Origin: Platerodrilus igneus
Lineage: Eukaryota; Arthropoda; Insecta; Coleoptera; Lycidae
Reading direction: 5' to 3'
Length of the DNA stretch: 64,000 nucleotides
Assembly (NCBI GenBank): GCA_036346225.1
Contig: JARFIW010001324.1
Location: forward strand, 1-64,000
The position numbers were made by a program, and so were the translations under genes. The notes below the pieces were generated by a model. It had not been told where the DNA came from. It did no database searches and worked only from the letters and a program-made list of their open reading frames with translations. The stretch's first letter is position 1; every line of letters begins with the position of its first letter. This document shows, piece by piece, positions 34,247-45,769 of this stretch.

Positions 34247-36180
34247 TGGAACGTCCGGTTCTAAGTTTTATAACTCATTGCAACTTTTAGTATCTTTTTA
34301 ACATAATGCTCTGTGGTTAGAAGCCTTTGAATCTCTCCTTTGGTTAGATATTTCACTGAATTGACATTTGTCAAGTTGTTATTGTAACACGCTATTAAGG
34401 TGATGCACACTAATTTGCTTTTGTTTATAAAAAAGTGGTTTGATTGTGGGAAAATGTTATCTCACTTAAGGGTGATAACGAGCCCATGTGGTGGCTCGTC
34501 CTTCTTCTTGATCCAGCCTTCGAATCGAAACGACGAACCTGGTACGTTAGCAAACTTTATATCGCTTATTTTAGCGGATTCTAGCTTACTACCTTGGATA
34601 AAATTAATCTTTCTGGTGTTTGTGAGTAAGAAAGTTAATTATTACGCCTTTGGCGGATTTCACGTCGTTTTGATTAATACTATTGGGTTGGTCTTCGCTC
34701 AGTTAGCGAAGCACATCTTTGTGATATTTGTTATATTCTACCCACATTGTTATGTGGGTCCAAATTCAAGTCTAAATTCAAGTTCAAATTTAAGTCCAAA
34801 TTCAAGTCTAAATTCAAGTTCAAATTTAAGTCCAAATTCAAGTCCAAATTCAAGTTCAAATTTAAGTCCAAATTTATGTCTACGTTTGCGTGCGAGTCCA
34901 AGAGTAATTACATATTTTAGGTTTAGCAGTTCCAATTTAAGTAGATGCACATTTGTGAAGATTTGTTTAAGTAATCGTTCTGGTGGTATTACGATTATCC
35001 AGACTCGACAACTTACTGAAATAGATGGTATTGAAGCTCCCGACGAAGAACTAATTATTGATACAATAAGTTCCATCTGCTGGACTACCGAAATATTAAT
35101 CGAAACCTGTTGGAGTTATCCGTGGATGAATATTACACCTGAAGCGATTTTGTGTGACCATCTGTAATTGCTGTAATCCCGTTAAGTTGGATTTGGAATC
35201 CTTGACTGCTACTGGTGCATTGGAATTACTTCTTGAGGTCGTATACTTCCTTATTTAAGTGTGTTGTGTATGTTCTGTGGAGATTATTGGATTATTACTT
35301 TTTGTATGCAACCTTATATTCACCCTCTTATTATTTTGCTTTGCATGCAACCATACTTACACCTGTGTGTAAGGTGGGTTGAGATAATTAACGTAAAATC
35401 TGTATTTATGATAAAATTATTCAGGTATTAACGTTTGAATGCTTCCTTAGTAAGTGCTATGTTCTCATGATTAATGCTAACAACTAGTTAATGCGTTCCA
35501 GTGATTTATACATATTGATTGTAATTCTAGTCACGAGCTTAGACCCTTGGTTAAGTTATTACTTACTTGAGTTATGCGGTTACAGCGTACTTAGTGGCCA
35601 CCAAGTCTGCGTACCCAATTATTGCTTAGTACAAATTATTTTTGCGTATGGGCTCGTGCCCGGATATTCTGAGCACCATTGCGTTATTACTGTTAAATAT
35701 TATTTATACAATCACCTGGAGTAAACATATATTTGCTTATTGTGAGCACTTATCTTGGTTAATTTTCTCTTGAATCATTTAGGTTTGAATCTTGTATGTA
35801 TGATTATTTGTAGAATTATTTGTTCTAGTGAAATTTATATTTACGTGTTTGATTTCATGTTTGGCATTGTAGTTACTTCAATAAATTCAGGTTTAATTCT
35901 GTGCCCTGTTAATTTATTGATATAGTGAGTTACCTTGGGTTTCGCCCGAGAATAGTGGAACATTTCTCGTTGATGCTGCTTGCTCCTGTTCCTGGCGCCC
36001 ATTAATAAAATAGTTAGTTTTGACTTATTGGACCTTTCTAGTGGTTCCTTATGGTCCTTGAATGCGATTCTTTACCCACCGCCCTGATGAGTCTTTTCTG
36101 AGCTATTCCGGAGCACTATTTGTCATCGTAACGTTAAGGAACCCATTATATCGATTAGATATCGAATTTTTACCGTGGCA
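34247..36180 (+). repeat. Inner element 5' LTR
   Basis: Begins near TGGAACGTCC and ends CCGTGGCA, directly before the primer-binding-like TTGGCGACC. AATAAA signals lie near 35,880 and 36,006. It contains a 255-codon open frame (34,400-35,167) with tandem Asn/Ser-rich repeats encoded by an 18- and 30-base AAATTCAAGT-type repeat (34,758-34,875). Confidence 0.9.
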
Positions 36181-36769
36181 AAAATTGGCGACCAACGTTT
36201 GTGGCCTCGAATTGGCAAAAAAATTGACACAAATCGTTTGTACCTCGAATTGGCAAAAATTGACACAACGTTTGTGGTTTGTGGTTCGAAATACAGAATT
36301 GATACTATATTGCTTGTTGTCCTAACGACAAAAATTAATTCTCAACGTGCAAGTCTTTGTTTTGCATTTCATTTTACAACCCCTAAATTTTGTTTTTTCG
36401 GATTATTGGATATTTTGTGAAGTTGCAATTTTAGGTAACAATATTATTGCAGTGTTTGTATGTTGATTTGTATGCTTGTGCTAGTTTGTGCTTTCTTAAA
36501 CATTTATTTGTGCTATTATTTGAAAGTGTTTAAAAATACTCTGGTATTGATTATCGGTACTGAATTTATAGGTGCATATTTTGTGAAGTTATCGATGATA
36601 TATAAAAAAATTTGTGTAATTACAAAAATTGAACACTTATATCTAACTTGCAGAGATAGTTAGTGGTTATTTACATAATTATTTGATAAAATATATAATA
36701 TTTATTATTGCATTACGATTTGAACATTATATTAGTGAATAATTTGTTTTTTTTTCAATTTATATTAAA
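36181..36769 (+). other. Inner element leader with triplicated primer-binding-like motif
   Basis: TTGGCGACCAACGTTTGTGG at 36,185 is followed by two diverged repeats starting TTGACAC at 36,224 and 36,260, each with a CGTTTGT core. The remaining leader up to the gag ATG has no clear features. Confidence 0.6.
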
Positions 36770-38107
36770 ATGTCTGATTATAAAATGGATATTCATCGAC
36801 TTCGTAAGGATGAATTATCTTTTGAATTATTGATTCGTGGTGTTACTGTATTAGCGAAAGAAACAGTTGAAGGTATGCGAGCTTATTTACGCCCGTTATT
36901 AAAAATGGAACAAACTAGTATTGCTTCTTCTTTTAATACATCAGATCTTATACCTGATGATGAATTTACTATTATTTCTGAAAAGATAGTTGAATTACAA
37001 TCTAATTTACAGAAAGCTGATTCTCCTGTTGCTACTATTCGTGCTCGGACGATTCATTTATGGAAACGAATTAATCTTATATCCGTAGATACCCTATCAC
37101 CTGAACAAGTAGAGTTACGCTCGAGTTTTTTAACAAAAATTCTTACTTTATTAGATACTTTGGATTCTCACTCTTCTAAAGAAGTGGAAAATCTCAGTAA
37201 TTTATTATCAAAACAACCCTCGTTTAATGTTGATGCTGACGAAGAATTATCTGAAGCTGCAGCTAACCCAAATAATACATTTAATACTTCATCTCCAAAT
37301 TCGAATTTAAGATCATTACCAGTGTTGAAATGGAACTTAAAATTTTCCGGCGATCCTGATGGACTTACTGTTCATAATTTTCTTGAACGAGTTGACGAGC
37401 TCCGTAGAGCCCGAAATATTTCTGAACTTGAATTATTTAAGTCCTCTGTGGATTTATTTGAGTCAAAGGCACTCCTTTGGTATCGAAGTAATCGCCATAG
37501 GTTTTCTAATTGGAAATCATTATCTGCCTTATTATTGTTACATTTTGAACCTCCTGATTATAAACGTAGACTTTTCAAGGATATTTTAGCAAGAACACAA
37601 GATCCTTCTGAAGGTATTATTGACTATTTATCCTGTATGACCTCAATGTTTCGACGTTACGGTTCTATGCCTGAAGATGTTCAACTTGATATTGTTTCGC
37701 ATAATTTATCCCCATTTTATACAACCCAGTTACCTGCTGTGGATTCTTTACAGAAATTGGAAGAGGAATGTTTGAAATTAGAATTGAAGAAATTTAGAGT
37801 AGACAGTTATGTACCCCCTAATAAAAATCAATGCTCTTATGTGGAACCTGATTTTGCTTTTGTATCGGTCTCGACTAAAGATATTGCTGGTGTTCATGAT
37901 CAATCGGTTATGTGCACGAATGTTAATGAAGTTAGAACCAATTTACCATCAATTGTTTGTTATAATTGTTCTCGTTTAGGACATTTGAGTAAAGTTTGTC
38001 CCGAACCAAAGAAATTAATCTGTTACAAGTGTGGTAAACATGATTTTACGGTACGTACATGCCCAGATTGTAACCGTCATTTAAACTTACCCCGGAGGAA
38101 CCAATAG
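36770..38107 (+). CDS. Inner Gypsy Gag polyprotein
   Basis: 445 residues from MSDYKMDIHR to PRRNQ. A helical N-terminal part is followed by the retrotransposon gag (capsid) domain at about 183-330 (LPVLKWNLKFSGDPDGLTVH, ALLWYRSNRH, FEPPDYKRRLF, EGIIDYLSCM). Two CCHC-type knuckles follow near 400-440: CYNCSRLGHLSKVC, and CYKCGKHDFTVRTC with an altered spacer. The frame is intact. Its last codons carry the slippery heptamer T TTA AAC (38,080-38,086), so Gag-Pol would arise by -1 frameshifting. Gag assembles particles and packages element RNA in the cytoplasm. Confidence 0.9.
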   Translation: MSDYKMDIHRLRKDELSFELLIRGVTVLAKETVEGMRAYLRPLLKMEQTSIASSFNTSDLIPDDEFTIISEKIVELQSNLQKADSPVATIRARTIHLWKRINLISVDTLSPEQVELRSSFLTKILTLLDTLDSHSSKEVENLSNLLSKQPSFNVDADEELSEAAANPNNTFNTSSPNSNLRSLPVLKWNLKFSGDPDGLTVHNFLERVDELRRARNISELELFKSSVDLFESKALLWYRSNRHRFSNWKSLSALLLLHFEPPDYKRRLFKDILARTQDPSEGIIDYLSCMTSMFRRYGSMPEDVQLDIVSHNLSPFYTTQLPAVDSLQKLEEECLKLELKKFRVDSYVPPNKNQCSYVEPDFAFVSVSTKDIAGVHDQSVMCTNVNEVRTNLPSIVCYNCSRLGHLSKVCPEPKKLICYKCGKHDFTVRTCPDCNRHLNLPRRNQ

Positions 38108-38607
38108 GTCAAGTGGTTTCCCTCCCTTTTTCTCCAACCTTGGCCAACATTGAAAATAAAAATAAAATTTATTCGAATTATAATAATTTTCCTAATCAGT
38201 CACTATTGGACTTTGTTTTGTCACATGCCCAAGATGACCAAAGACCATATCTTGAAGTTAAAATTTTAGGACATCCTATCTTAGCTTTATTGGATAGTGG
38301 TGCAAATCAAACTGTTGTAGGTTTACCTGGTTATGAATTGTTAATGAAATTAGGATTAACTTTAATCAAATTCCCATCTGAATGCACTGTTGCTAGTGGT
38401 AATATTTGCAAAGCTTTAGGCTATATCTCAACCCCTGTACAACTGATGGAAAAATTACATATAATAAAAGTTTTAGTAGTACCTGAATTTAGCCATGTCC
38501 TTATATTAGGTATAGATTTTTGGAAGGTCATGAGTATAATTCCAAATTTAAAGGAAGGTGTTTGGCATTTTCTCCCGAGTCAGAGCCTAATAGTAAATAC
38601 AAAATAA
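38074..38607 (+). CDS. Inner Gypsy protease (retropepsin), in the -1 frame of gag
   Basis: The frame opens at 38,074, overlapping gag by 34 bases. It holds ALLDSGANQTVVG (active site DSG) near 38,283-38,325, MKLGLTLI, and a C-terminal VLILGIDFW, the ILG motif of retropepsins. There is no start codon of its own; it is expected as part of Gag-Pol after a -1 shift. It ends at a TAA at 38,605, beyond which pol continues in the +1 frame, probably because of a small indel near 38,600. Confidence 0.8.
   Translation, partial: PSFKLTPEEPIGQVVSLPFSPTLANIENKNKIYSNYNNFPNQSLLDFVLSHAQDDQRPYLEVKILGHPILALLDSGANQTVVGLPGYELLMKLGLTLIKFPSECTVASGNICKALGYISTPVQLMEKLHIIKVLVVPEFSHVLILGIDFWKVMSIIPNLKEGVWHFLPSQSLIVNTK
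38080..38125 (+). promoter_or_regulatory. Candidate -1 programmed ribosomal frameshift signal
   Basis: Slippery heptamer T TTA AAC at 38,080-38,086, in phase with gag codons CAT TTA AAC. A 7-base spacer follows, then a hairpin: GGAGGAACC (38,094-38,102) pairs with GGTTTCCCTCC (38,115-38,125) around a 12-base loop, with two small bulges. A shift here moves the ribosome from the gag frame into the open protease frame. Confidence 0.7.
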
Positions 38608-38609
38608 TG

Positions 38610-40420
38610 TTTCTGGTATTAATACCCAAGATGCTTTAACAATTGGTCAACGATCTGCTTTAAATCTCCTTCTTAGGGAAAAATTGCAAAATATGGGAAC
38701 TGCACTAGGTTATTGTAAAACAACCGAACATGTAATCGAAGTACTGCCTGGTACTAAACCAATTAAACAACGGTACTATCTTGTTTCCCCTTTTAAACAA
38801 AAGATTATTGATGAAGAATTAGACCATATGTTAAAGGATGGAATTATTTCACCGTGTAAAAGTTGTTGGTCCTCTCCTGTTTGTTTGGTACCGAAGAAAG
38901 ATGGTTCGTATAGATTTTGTATTGACTATCGGCAATTAAATTCTGTAACTATCAAAGATGCTTATCCGCTACCTTACATGTCTGCGATTTTAGATCAATT
39001 AAGAGATGCTCGTTATTTGAGTTCTATTGATATATTATCTGCTTATTGGCAAGTCCCTGTTAGTGAGTCATCGAAAGACTTTACGGCCTTTACTGTTCCT
39101 GGTCGTGGGCTCTATCGGTTAATCGAATGTCATTCGGCTTAACTAATGCCCCCGCTACATTCCAGCGTCTCATTGATAATACACTTGGTGCTGATTTACA
39201 ACCTTTTGTTCTGCAATATTTGGATGATATAATTATTGTATCCAAAGACTTTGACCATCACTTAGAAATTCTTGGCAAAGTTTTTGATCGCTTAACTGAA
39301 GCTGGTCTCGTCATAAGCCTCGATAAATGTAAATTCTGTTTATCTGAGTTACGTTATTTAGGATATTTGGTAGATCAACATGGACTTCGACCTGATCCCG
39401 ATAAAGTGAAAGCTATATTAGACATCCCGTATCCGAAATCTGTTACTGATCTTCGACGTTTCCTAGGTACAGCATCATGGTATCGACGTTTCGTCCCTGA
39501 TTTTTCTACTATTGTTCAACCTTTGACTAGTTTAACTAAGAAAAGTTGTACTTGGCGTTGGACTTCTGATTGCGAAACCGCATTCCATCGTATCAAAGAG
39601 TTGTTAATAATTGCTCCTGTGTTGACGTGCCCTGATTTTTCCAAGCCGTTTGTTTTACAAACTAATGCCTCTGCTTATGGTATTGGTGCCGTTCTTACCC
39701 AATCCACTGATATTGGCGACAGAGTTATTTGCTACTTATCTCGCTCTCTTACTGTGCAAGAGCAAAAATATTCTGCCACCGAACGTGAGTGTATTGCCGT
39801 TATCTGGTAGTTTGAAAAATTACGACACTATCTGGAAGGTCATCACTTCACGATAATTACCGACCACCATTCTCTATTATGGCTTCATAAACTTTAAGAC
39901 CCTCAAGGACGTTTGGCACGTTGGGCTTTGAGATTGCAATCCTATGATTACACAATAATCCATCGTAAAGGTAAAGAGCATATTGTACCCGATTTTCTTT
40001 CACGTGCTGTGCCTGTTTCTGTTGAACCTATTAAAGTGGACGATGATGATTATTCTAACACTACCGATAGATGGTATCGTAAAGTACTTCAGAAAGTTAG
40101 TTCTAATCCCTTAAAATTTCCTTTGTGGCGAGTGGAAGACGAACGACTCTATAAGTTTGTTAAACCAACTATACCTGAATTAGCTACTGAAAATGACTTG
40201 TGGAGATTAGTAGTTCCTAAAGAAAAACGTTCCCAACTTTTGTGGCGATATCATAATGATCCCATTTCTGGTCATTTAGGAATCTTCAAGACTTACTCTA
40301 GAATTAAAATGTTATATTATTGGCCTCAAATGAAGTGCGATATTACCCGGTATGTTAACCATTGTTTTATTGTCAACAACATAAGCCCGAACAAAAGCTC
40401 CTGCTGGTCTTATGGGTGAG
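38610..40420 (+). pseudogene. Inner Gypsy RT-RNase H and integrase N-terminus, disrupted
   Basis: RT: SPVCLVPKKDGSYRFCIDYR and [14 protein letters not shown], with catalytic box QYLDDIIIVSKD near 39,214-39,250. RNase H: LQTNASAYGIGAVLTQS (first Asp of the DAS motif changed to Asn) and QKYSATERECIAVIW. A one-base loss near 39,119 splits RT. A TAG at 39,808 and a TAA at 39,896 interrupt RNase H. The integrase zinc domain (HNDPISGHLGIFKT, WPQMKCDITRY) runs to a frameshift near 40,375. These are separate point lesions in an otherwise well-kept gene. Confidence 0.85.
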
Positions 40421-41299
40421 CGACCGCCTGTCATACAGCCTTGGCAAATGATAAGTTTAGATTTTATGGGTCCCCTTGTTCGATCTACTCAAGGATATAA
40501 ATATTTGCTAGTTGTCACCGATTATTTTAGTAAATATGTACTTACTTTTCCCCTTCGATCTGCTAGTGCTAAAACTTTATGCACGAGCGTAGAAGATGGT
40601 ATATTTTTGGTCTATGGTGTACCCCAGTACATTATTTGCGACAATGGTGGACAAATGAAAAGTAAACGCTTTAGATACTTGTATGAAAAATATAAATCTA
40701 CTATTATATTTACTCCCTTATATTACCCTCGTGCAAATCCAACCGAAGGTACGAACAAAGTCATCAAGACTATGCTTGCAACATATATTAAAGAGTCACA
40801 GAAAAATTGGGATATCAATTTATCCGCTGTGACCTGTGCAATTAGAACTTCTGTTAGCGAAACTACTGGTTTCACCCCATACTTTATAAATTTTGGACGT
40901 GAACATATTTCTTGCGGAGAAGACTTTAAGTTGAAAATTGAAACACCCGATCTAGATTTAAATGAACATATAGAAAAACGTAAAACTGGTTATCAGAGAA
41001 TGTTTGAAACTGTTAAAGAAAAATTACGTCAAGCGCATGAACGCTTTCGTCATACGTATAATCTGCGAAGAAGAGCTGTTCACTATGAACCTGGTCAACT
41101 TGTGTGGCGACGTAATAAGGCTTTGAGTGATGCGACCAAGTCCTTTTCAACAAAACTTGCTCCTAAATTCCTAGTCCCTTATAAAGTTAAAAAGAAATTA
41201 GGAATAGCAACTTACGAACTGGAAACTGAAGATGGACAACCTAAGGGTATCTGGCATGCTCAAGAACTGCAACCTTGTAATGTATTTGATGATGATTGA
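40412..41299 (+). pseudogene. Inner Gypsy integrase core and C-terminus
   Basis: The 295-codon open frame keeps the DDE triad: Asp in ISLDFMGPLV, Asp in ICDNGGQMKS, Glu in ANPTEGTNKV. The C-terminal GPY/F-like module is LAPKFLVPYKVKKKLG. There is no recognisable chromodomain. It is separated from RNase H by the frameshift near 40,375, so this is part of a broken polyprotein though its own sequence looks functional. Integrase joins element cDNA to the genome. Confidence 0.85.
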
Positions 41300-41342
41300 A
41301 TAGCTTTTTGTGTTTTTGGTTATGTTAGGTTCAGCCTGCTGC

Positions 41343-43272
41343 TGAACGTCCCGTTCTAAGTTTTATAACTCATTGCAACTTTTAGTATCTTTTTAACATA
41401 ATGCTCTGTGGTTAGAATCCTTTGAATCTCTCATTTGGTTAGATATTTCACTGAATTGACATTTGTCAAGTTGTTATTGTAACACGCTATTAAGGTGATG
41501 CACACTAATTTGCTTTTGTTTATAAAAAAGTGGTTTGATTGTGGGAAAATGTTATCTCACTTAAGGGTGATAACGAGCCCATGTGGTGGCTCGTCCTTCT
41601 TCTTGATCCAGCCTTCGAATCGAAACGACGAACCTGGTACGTTAGCAAACTTTATATCGCTTATTTTAGCGGATTCTAGCTTACTACCTTGGATAAAATT
41701 AATCTTCCTGGTGTTTGTGAGTAAGAAAGTTAATTATTACGCCTTTGGCGGATTTCACGTCGTTTTGATTAATACTATTGGGTTGGCCTTCGCTCAGTTA
41801 GCGAAGCACATCTTTGTGATATTTGTTATATTCTACCCACATTGTTATGTGGGTCCAAATTCAAGTCTAAATTCAAGTTCAAATTTAAGTCCAAATTCAA
41901 GTCTAAATTCAAGTTCAAATTTAAGTCCAAATTCAAGTCCAAATTCAAGTTCAAATATAAGTCCAAATTTATGTCTACGTCTGCGTGCGAGTCCAAGAGT
42001 AATTACATATTTTAGGTTTAGCAGTTCCAATTTAAGTAGATGCACATTTGTGAAGATTTGTTTAAGTAATCGTTCTGGTGGTATTACGATTATCCAGACT
42101 CGACAACTTACTGAAATAGATGGTATTGAAGCTCCCGACGAAGAACTAATTATTGATACAATAAGTTCCATCTGCTGGACTACCGAAATATTAATCGAAA
42201 CCTGTTGGAGTTATCCGTGGATGAATATTACACCTGAAGCGATTTTGTGTGACCATCTGTAATTGCTGTAATCCCGTTAAGTTGGATTTGGAATCCTTGA
42301 CTGCTACTGGTGCATTGGAATTACTTCTTGAGGTCGTATACTTCCTTATTTAAGTGTGTTGTGTATGTTCTGTGGAGATTATTGGATTATTACTTTTTGT
42401 ATGCAACCTTATATTCACCCTCTTATTATTTTGCTTTGCATGCAACCATACTTACACCTGTGTGTAAGGTGGGTGGCGATAATTAACGTAAAATCTGTAT
42501 TTATGATAAAATTATTCAGGTATTAATGTTTGAATGCTTCCTTAGTATGTATGTTCTTATGATTAATGCTAACAACTAGTTAATGCGTTCCAGTGATTTA
42601 TACATATTGATTGTAAATCTAGTCACGAGCTTAGACCCTTGGTTAAGTTATTACTTACTTGAGTTATGCGGTTACAGCGTACTTAGTGGCCACCAAGTCT
42701 GTGTAACCAATTATTATTTAGTACAAATTATTTTTGCGTATGGGCTCGTGCCCGGATATTCTGAACACCATTGCGTTATTACTGTTAAATATTATTTATA
42801 CAATCACCTGGAGTAAACATATATTTGCTTATTGTGAGCACTTAGCTTGGTTAATTTTCTCTTGAATCATTTAGGTTTGAATCTTGTATGTATGATTATT
42901 TGTAGAATTATTTGTTCTAGTGAAATTTATATTTATGTGTTTGATTTCATGTTTGGCATTGTAGTTACTTCAATAAATTCAGGTTTAATTCTGTGCCCTG
43001 TTAATTTATTGATATAGTGAGTTACCTTGGGTTTCGCCCGAGAATAGTGGAACATTTCTCGTTGATGCTGCTTGCTCCTGTTCCTGGCGCCCATTAATAA
43101 AATAGTTAGTTTTGACTTATTGGACCTTTCTAGTGGTTCCTTATGGTCCCTGAATGCGATTCTTTACCCACCGCCCTGATGAGTCTTTTCTGAGCTATTC
43201 CGGAGCACTATTTGTCATCGTAACGTTAAGGAACCCATTATATCGATTAGATATTGAATTTTTACTGTGGCA
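41343..43272 (+). repeat. Inner element 3' LTR
   Basis: Direct repeat of 34,247-36,180, ending CTGTGGCA. It keeps the same 255-codon frame at 41,495-42,262. No clear polypurine tract is visible before it. Confidence 0.9.
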
Positions 43273-44040
43273 AATCGTGATTGGATTAAAGCCTTAAAAG
43301 TAGAGATTTCTTATAAAAACATTAATTTGTATGTCGCAAGAACCGTCAATGCTAGCGGTAACGGCACAAAATCAATGTATGAGGAACAAATCACGGTGTA
43401 AATGAAAGTTTTTCCGGCAGTTTTTACGGATCAGTTGGGTCAATATAAAGGGCATCTTGTTGAACTGTATTTAAACCGTGATGTTAGGCCTAAATATTTT
43501 AAGCCTAGAACGCTTCCTTTTACCTTAAAGGCTAATGTTGAAAAGAAATTAGAGCCGATGTCTTATGTCCAGTTAAATGTTCTGATTGGGGTACACCGAT
43601 CATACCCGTTCTAAAGAAGGATGGCAGTATTAGAATTTGTGGCGACTTTAAAGTCGCTATTAATCCTTATTTAATTGTAGATGGTTATCCTATTCTTCGG
43701 GTGGAAGATTTATTTAATGAAATGCAAAAGGCGAACTATTCAGTAAAATAGATTTAACCCAAGCATATATGCAAATTAAATTAGAAAACGAATCACAAAA
43801 AATATGTACCATAAGTACCTATAAGGAAATATCCGCATATAAGCGTATGCCATATGGCATATCGTCAGCGCCTGGTATTTTTCAGAGGCAAATTGAACAA
43901 ACATTACAAGGGTTATCAGGCGTAATTGTATTTTTGGACATCTTAATATCCGCAAATAATTTTTAACCGCATGTAGCAAGATTAAGAGAAGTTTTTAAAC
44001 AACTTCCTGGAGTGGAATTAACGTTGAAAAAAGAAAAATG
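43273..44040 (+). pseudogene. Outer Gypsy RT
   Basis: RDWIKALKVE, FPAVFTDQLGQYKGH, DWGTPIIPVLKKDGSIRIC, KIDLTQAYMQIKLENESQ, GISSAPGIFQRQIEQTLQ and VIVFLDILISANN follow in order over three frames. The catalytic box is FLDIL, with the second Asp lost. It ends LTLKKEK at ~44,038, where a G-run and LINE 3' UTR sequence begin. Confidence 0.8.
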
Positions 44041-44044
44041 AGGG

Positions 44045-44640
44045 GGGGGTAAGCAGCATTTGGCTGGCAAGTTCCCCCAGCACTTGAACCTTTGTTGAAT
44101 TATTAGTAATTCTAATTTATTCTTTCGCACAATCAACATTGGTTGAAAATATTTCACAACCAACACCTGTAGTTGTTATAATAATCAGCAGATTAAAGAA
44201 AACTTATTTTTCGTCATTGGGTTTTACGTCTTGAAGCTGGTTGAACTTGTTCCTCAGCTTATATATTTTCTGAGCTAGCCTACCCAGTTCCCTGGAGTTC
44301 TCACAACAGCCTATATACAGCTCGATTCTCTTCTATTGTTTTCTAATTATATTCCCTATTTTACCGACATTCAGTGGTATGGGAAGGGGGCTAAACAGAT
44401 TGTGGCTGTCAAGGATCCCCCAACAGTTTTCCAGTAAATTTTTTCGCACAATTAACATTAGTTGAGAGTATTGCAAAACCAACATCTGTATTTGTCTATA
44501 GTAATCACCATGTTTAAGTACAGTTATTATTTTTGTCATTAGTTCTTCCATCTTGCGACTGGTTGGAAGCGTACCTTCATTGATTTCTATTTTGAGCTAG
44601 CCAACACATTTCCCTGAAATTCTCACAGCCTACATCTTTC
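44045..44640 (-). repeat. Tandemly duplicated LINE 3' UTR
   Basis: Segments at about 44,046-44,300 and 44,390-44,640 share CCCCC(A)AC, TTCGCACAATNAACATT, GTCATT...TTC and GAGCTAGCC...CCCTG-A-TTCTCACA. About 345 bases separate equivalent points. Confidence 0.6.
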
Positions 44641-44644
44641 ACTA

Positions 44645-45765
44645 TCTCTGTGCAGTAGTCTAACCTAGGTCTACCTCTACTTCTCTTTTTCCTATCTCTG
44701 CTTCTAATATATTCCGCACTATTCCCTCGTGCCTTAGTATGTGGCCTATCATTCTATCTCTCCTATTTTTTACTGTTTTCCACATACTTCTTTCTTCCCA
44801 TACCGTTTCTAGTACCTCTTTGTTCTTAACTTTGTCTGTCCATGATATCTTTATCATACGTCTGTGGCACCCCATTTCAAAGGCTTCTACCTTTTCTTGT
44901 CTGCTTTTCTTACTGTCCAGGCTTCGCAGCCATACAGTGCTGTGCTCCACACATATGTTTTAAGCAATCTTTTCCTTGTTTCTATGTTTGTGGTCTTTCA
45001 GCACAGTAGTTTTTGCGATTTTCCCATCTTGCGTTATTTGACTTCCTAGGTAGCAGAAATTCTTACCCTCTTGTAAGTTCTCATTACGTATTTGTATTCT
45101 TGTTTTCATTTATGTTCCCCTCTTTTACGTACTAGAACTTTAGTTTTACTCTTGTTAATTTTCATACCATATCTCTCCGTTGGAACTGTCTCCATTTCAT
45201 TAAGAGCAGCTTCTAACTCTTCTTTGCAAGATGCTAGTACCGCTATATCATCTGCAAATCTAAGCATATCAATCTTTTGTCTCTTCATATTAATTCCACA
45301 TGCCTTCATGCATTTAACAGTATTTATTGCCTCTTCTATGTGCAAGTTAAAAATTAATGGGGATAAGGCACACCCTTGTCTTACTCATTTCCTAATATTT
45401 AGTGCTCTAGTTTCTTGCTCTAATTCTATTACCGCTTTTAGCTCTTTGTATAAGCTATGCACTATCCTTCTATCCCTAAAACTCATTCTAGTCTTTTTGA
45501 GTACTTCAAACATTTTTTTCCATTTTACATTGTCGAATACTTTTTACAAATCTACAAACCCTATATATACGCTTTCCCCCTTCTCTATTGTTTTCTCCAT
45601 TATCACCCTCAGAGCTAAAATAGCCTCCCGTGTTCCCCTGTTCCGCCTAAATCCAAATTGATCTTCTCCCAGTATTTCTTCAGCTCGTTTCTCCATTCGT
45701 TTTTGTACAATTTTAGTTAATATTTTTGAAATATGTGCTCTCAAACTTATTGTTCGAAAATTTTC
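44645..45765 (-). pseudogene. LINE reverse transcriptase and C-terminus (RTE type)
   Basis: Downward from 45,765: ISKILTKIVQKRME, EDQFGFRRNRGTREAI, GESVYIGFVDL then a stop, VRQGCALSPLIFNLH, and the catalytic box MLRFADDIAVLA near 45,240-45,275. After several stops come STALYGCEAWT and RMIKISWTDKVKNKEVL, MIGHILRHEGI, typical of the RTE C-terminal region. Stops at about 45,545, 45,385, 45,110 and further indels. Confidence 0.8.
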
Positions 45766-45769
45766 ACAT

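Larger units (their letters stand above)
34247..43272 (+). mobile_element. Inner 9.0-kb Ty3/Gypsy LTR retrotransposon
   Basis: Two LTRs of about 1.93 kb in direct orientation flank gag, protease, RT, RNase H and integrase. The element is inserted in the outer Gypsy pol with a probable 4-base target duplication, AGTC (34,243-34,246) and AATC (43,273-43,276). The LTRs differ at only about 20-30 positions by eye, so insertion is fairly recent. Gag is intact, while pol has frameshifts and two stops. Confidence 0.9.

Noticed and set aside
34750..35076. Minus-strand 108-codon frame with FGLEFGLKFELEF repeats (also 41,845-42,171)
   Set aside because: Antisense reading of the AAATTCAAGT-type repeat in the LTR; no independent support.
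45092..45661. 189-codon plus-strand frame
   Set aside because: Antisense shadow of the LINE reverse transcriptase.
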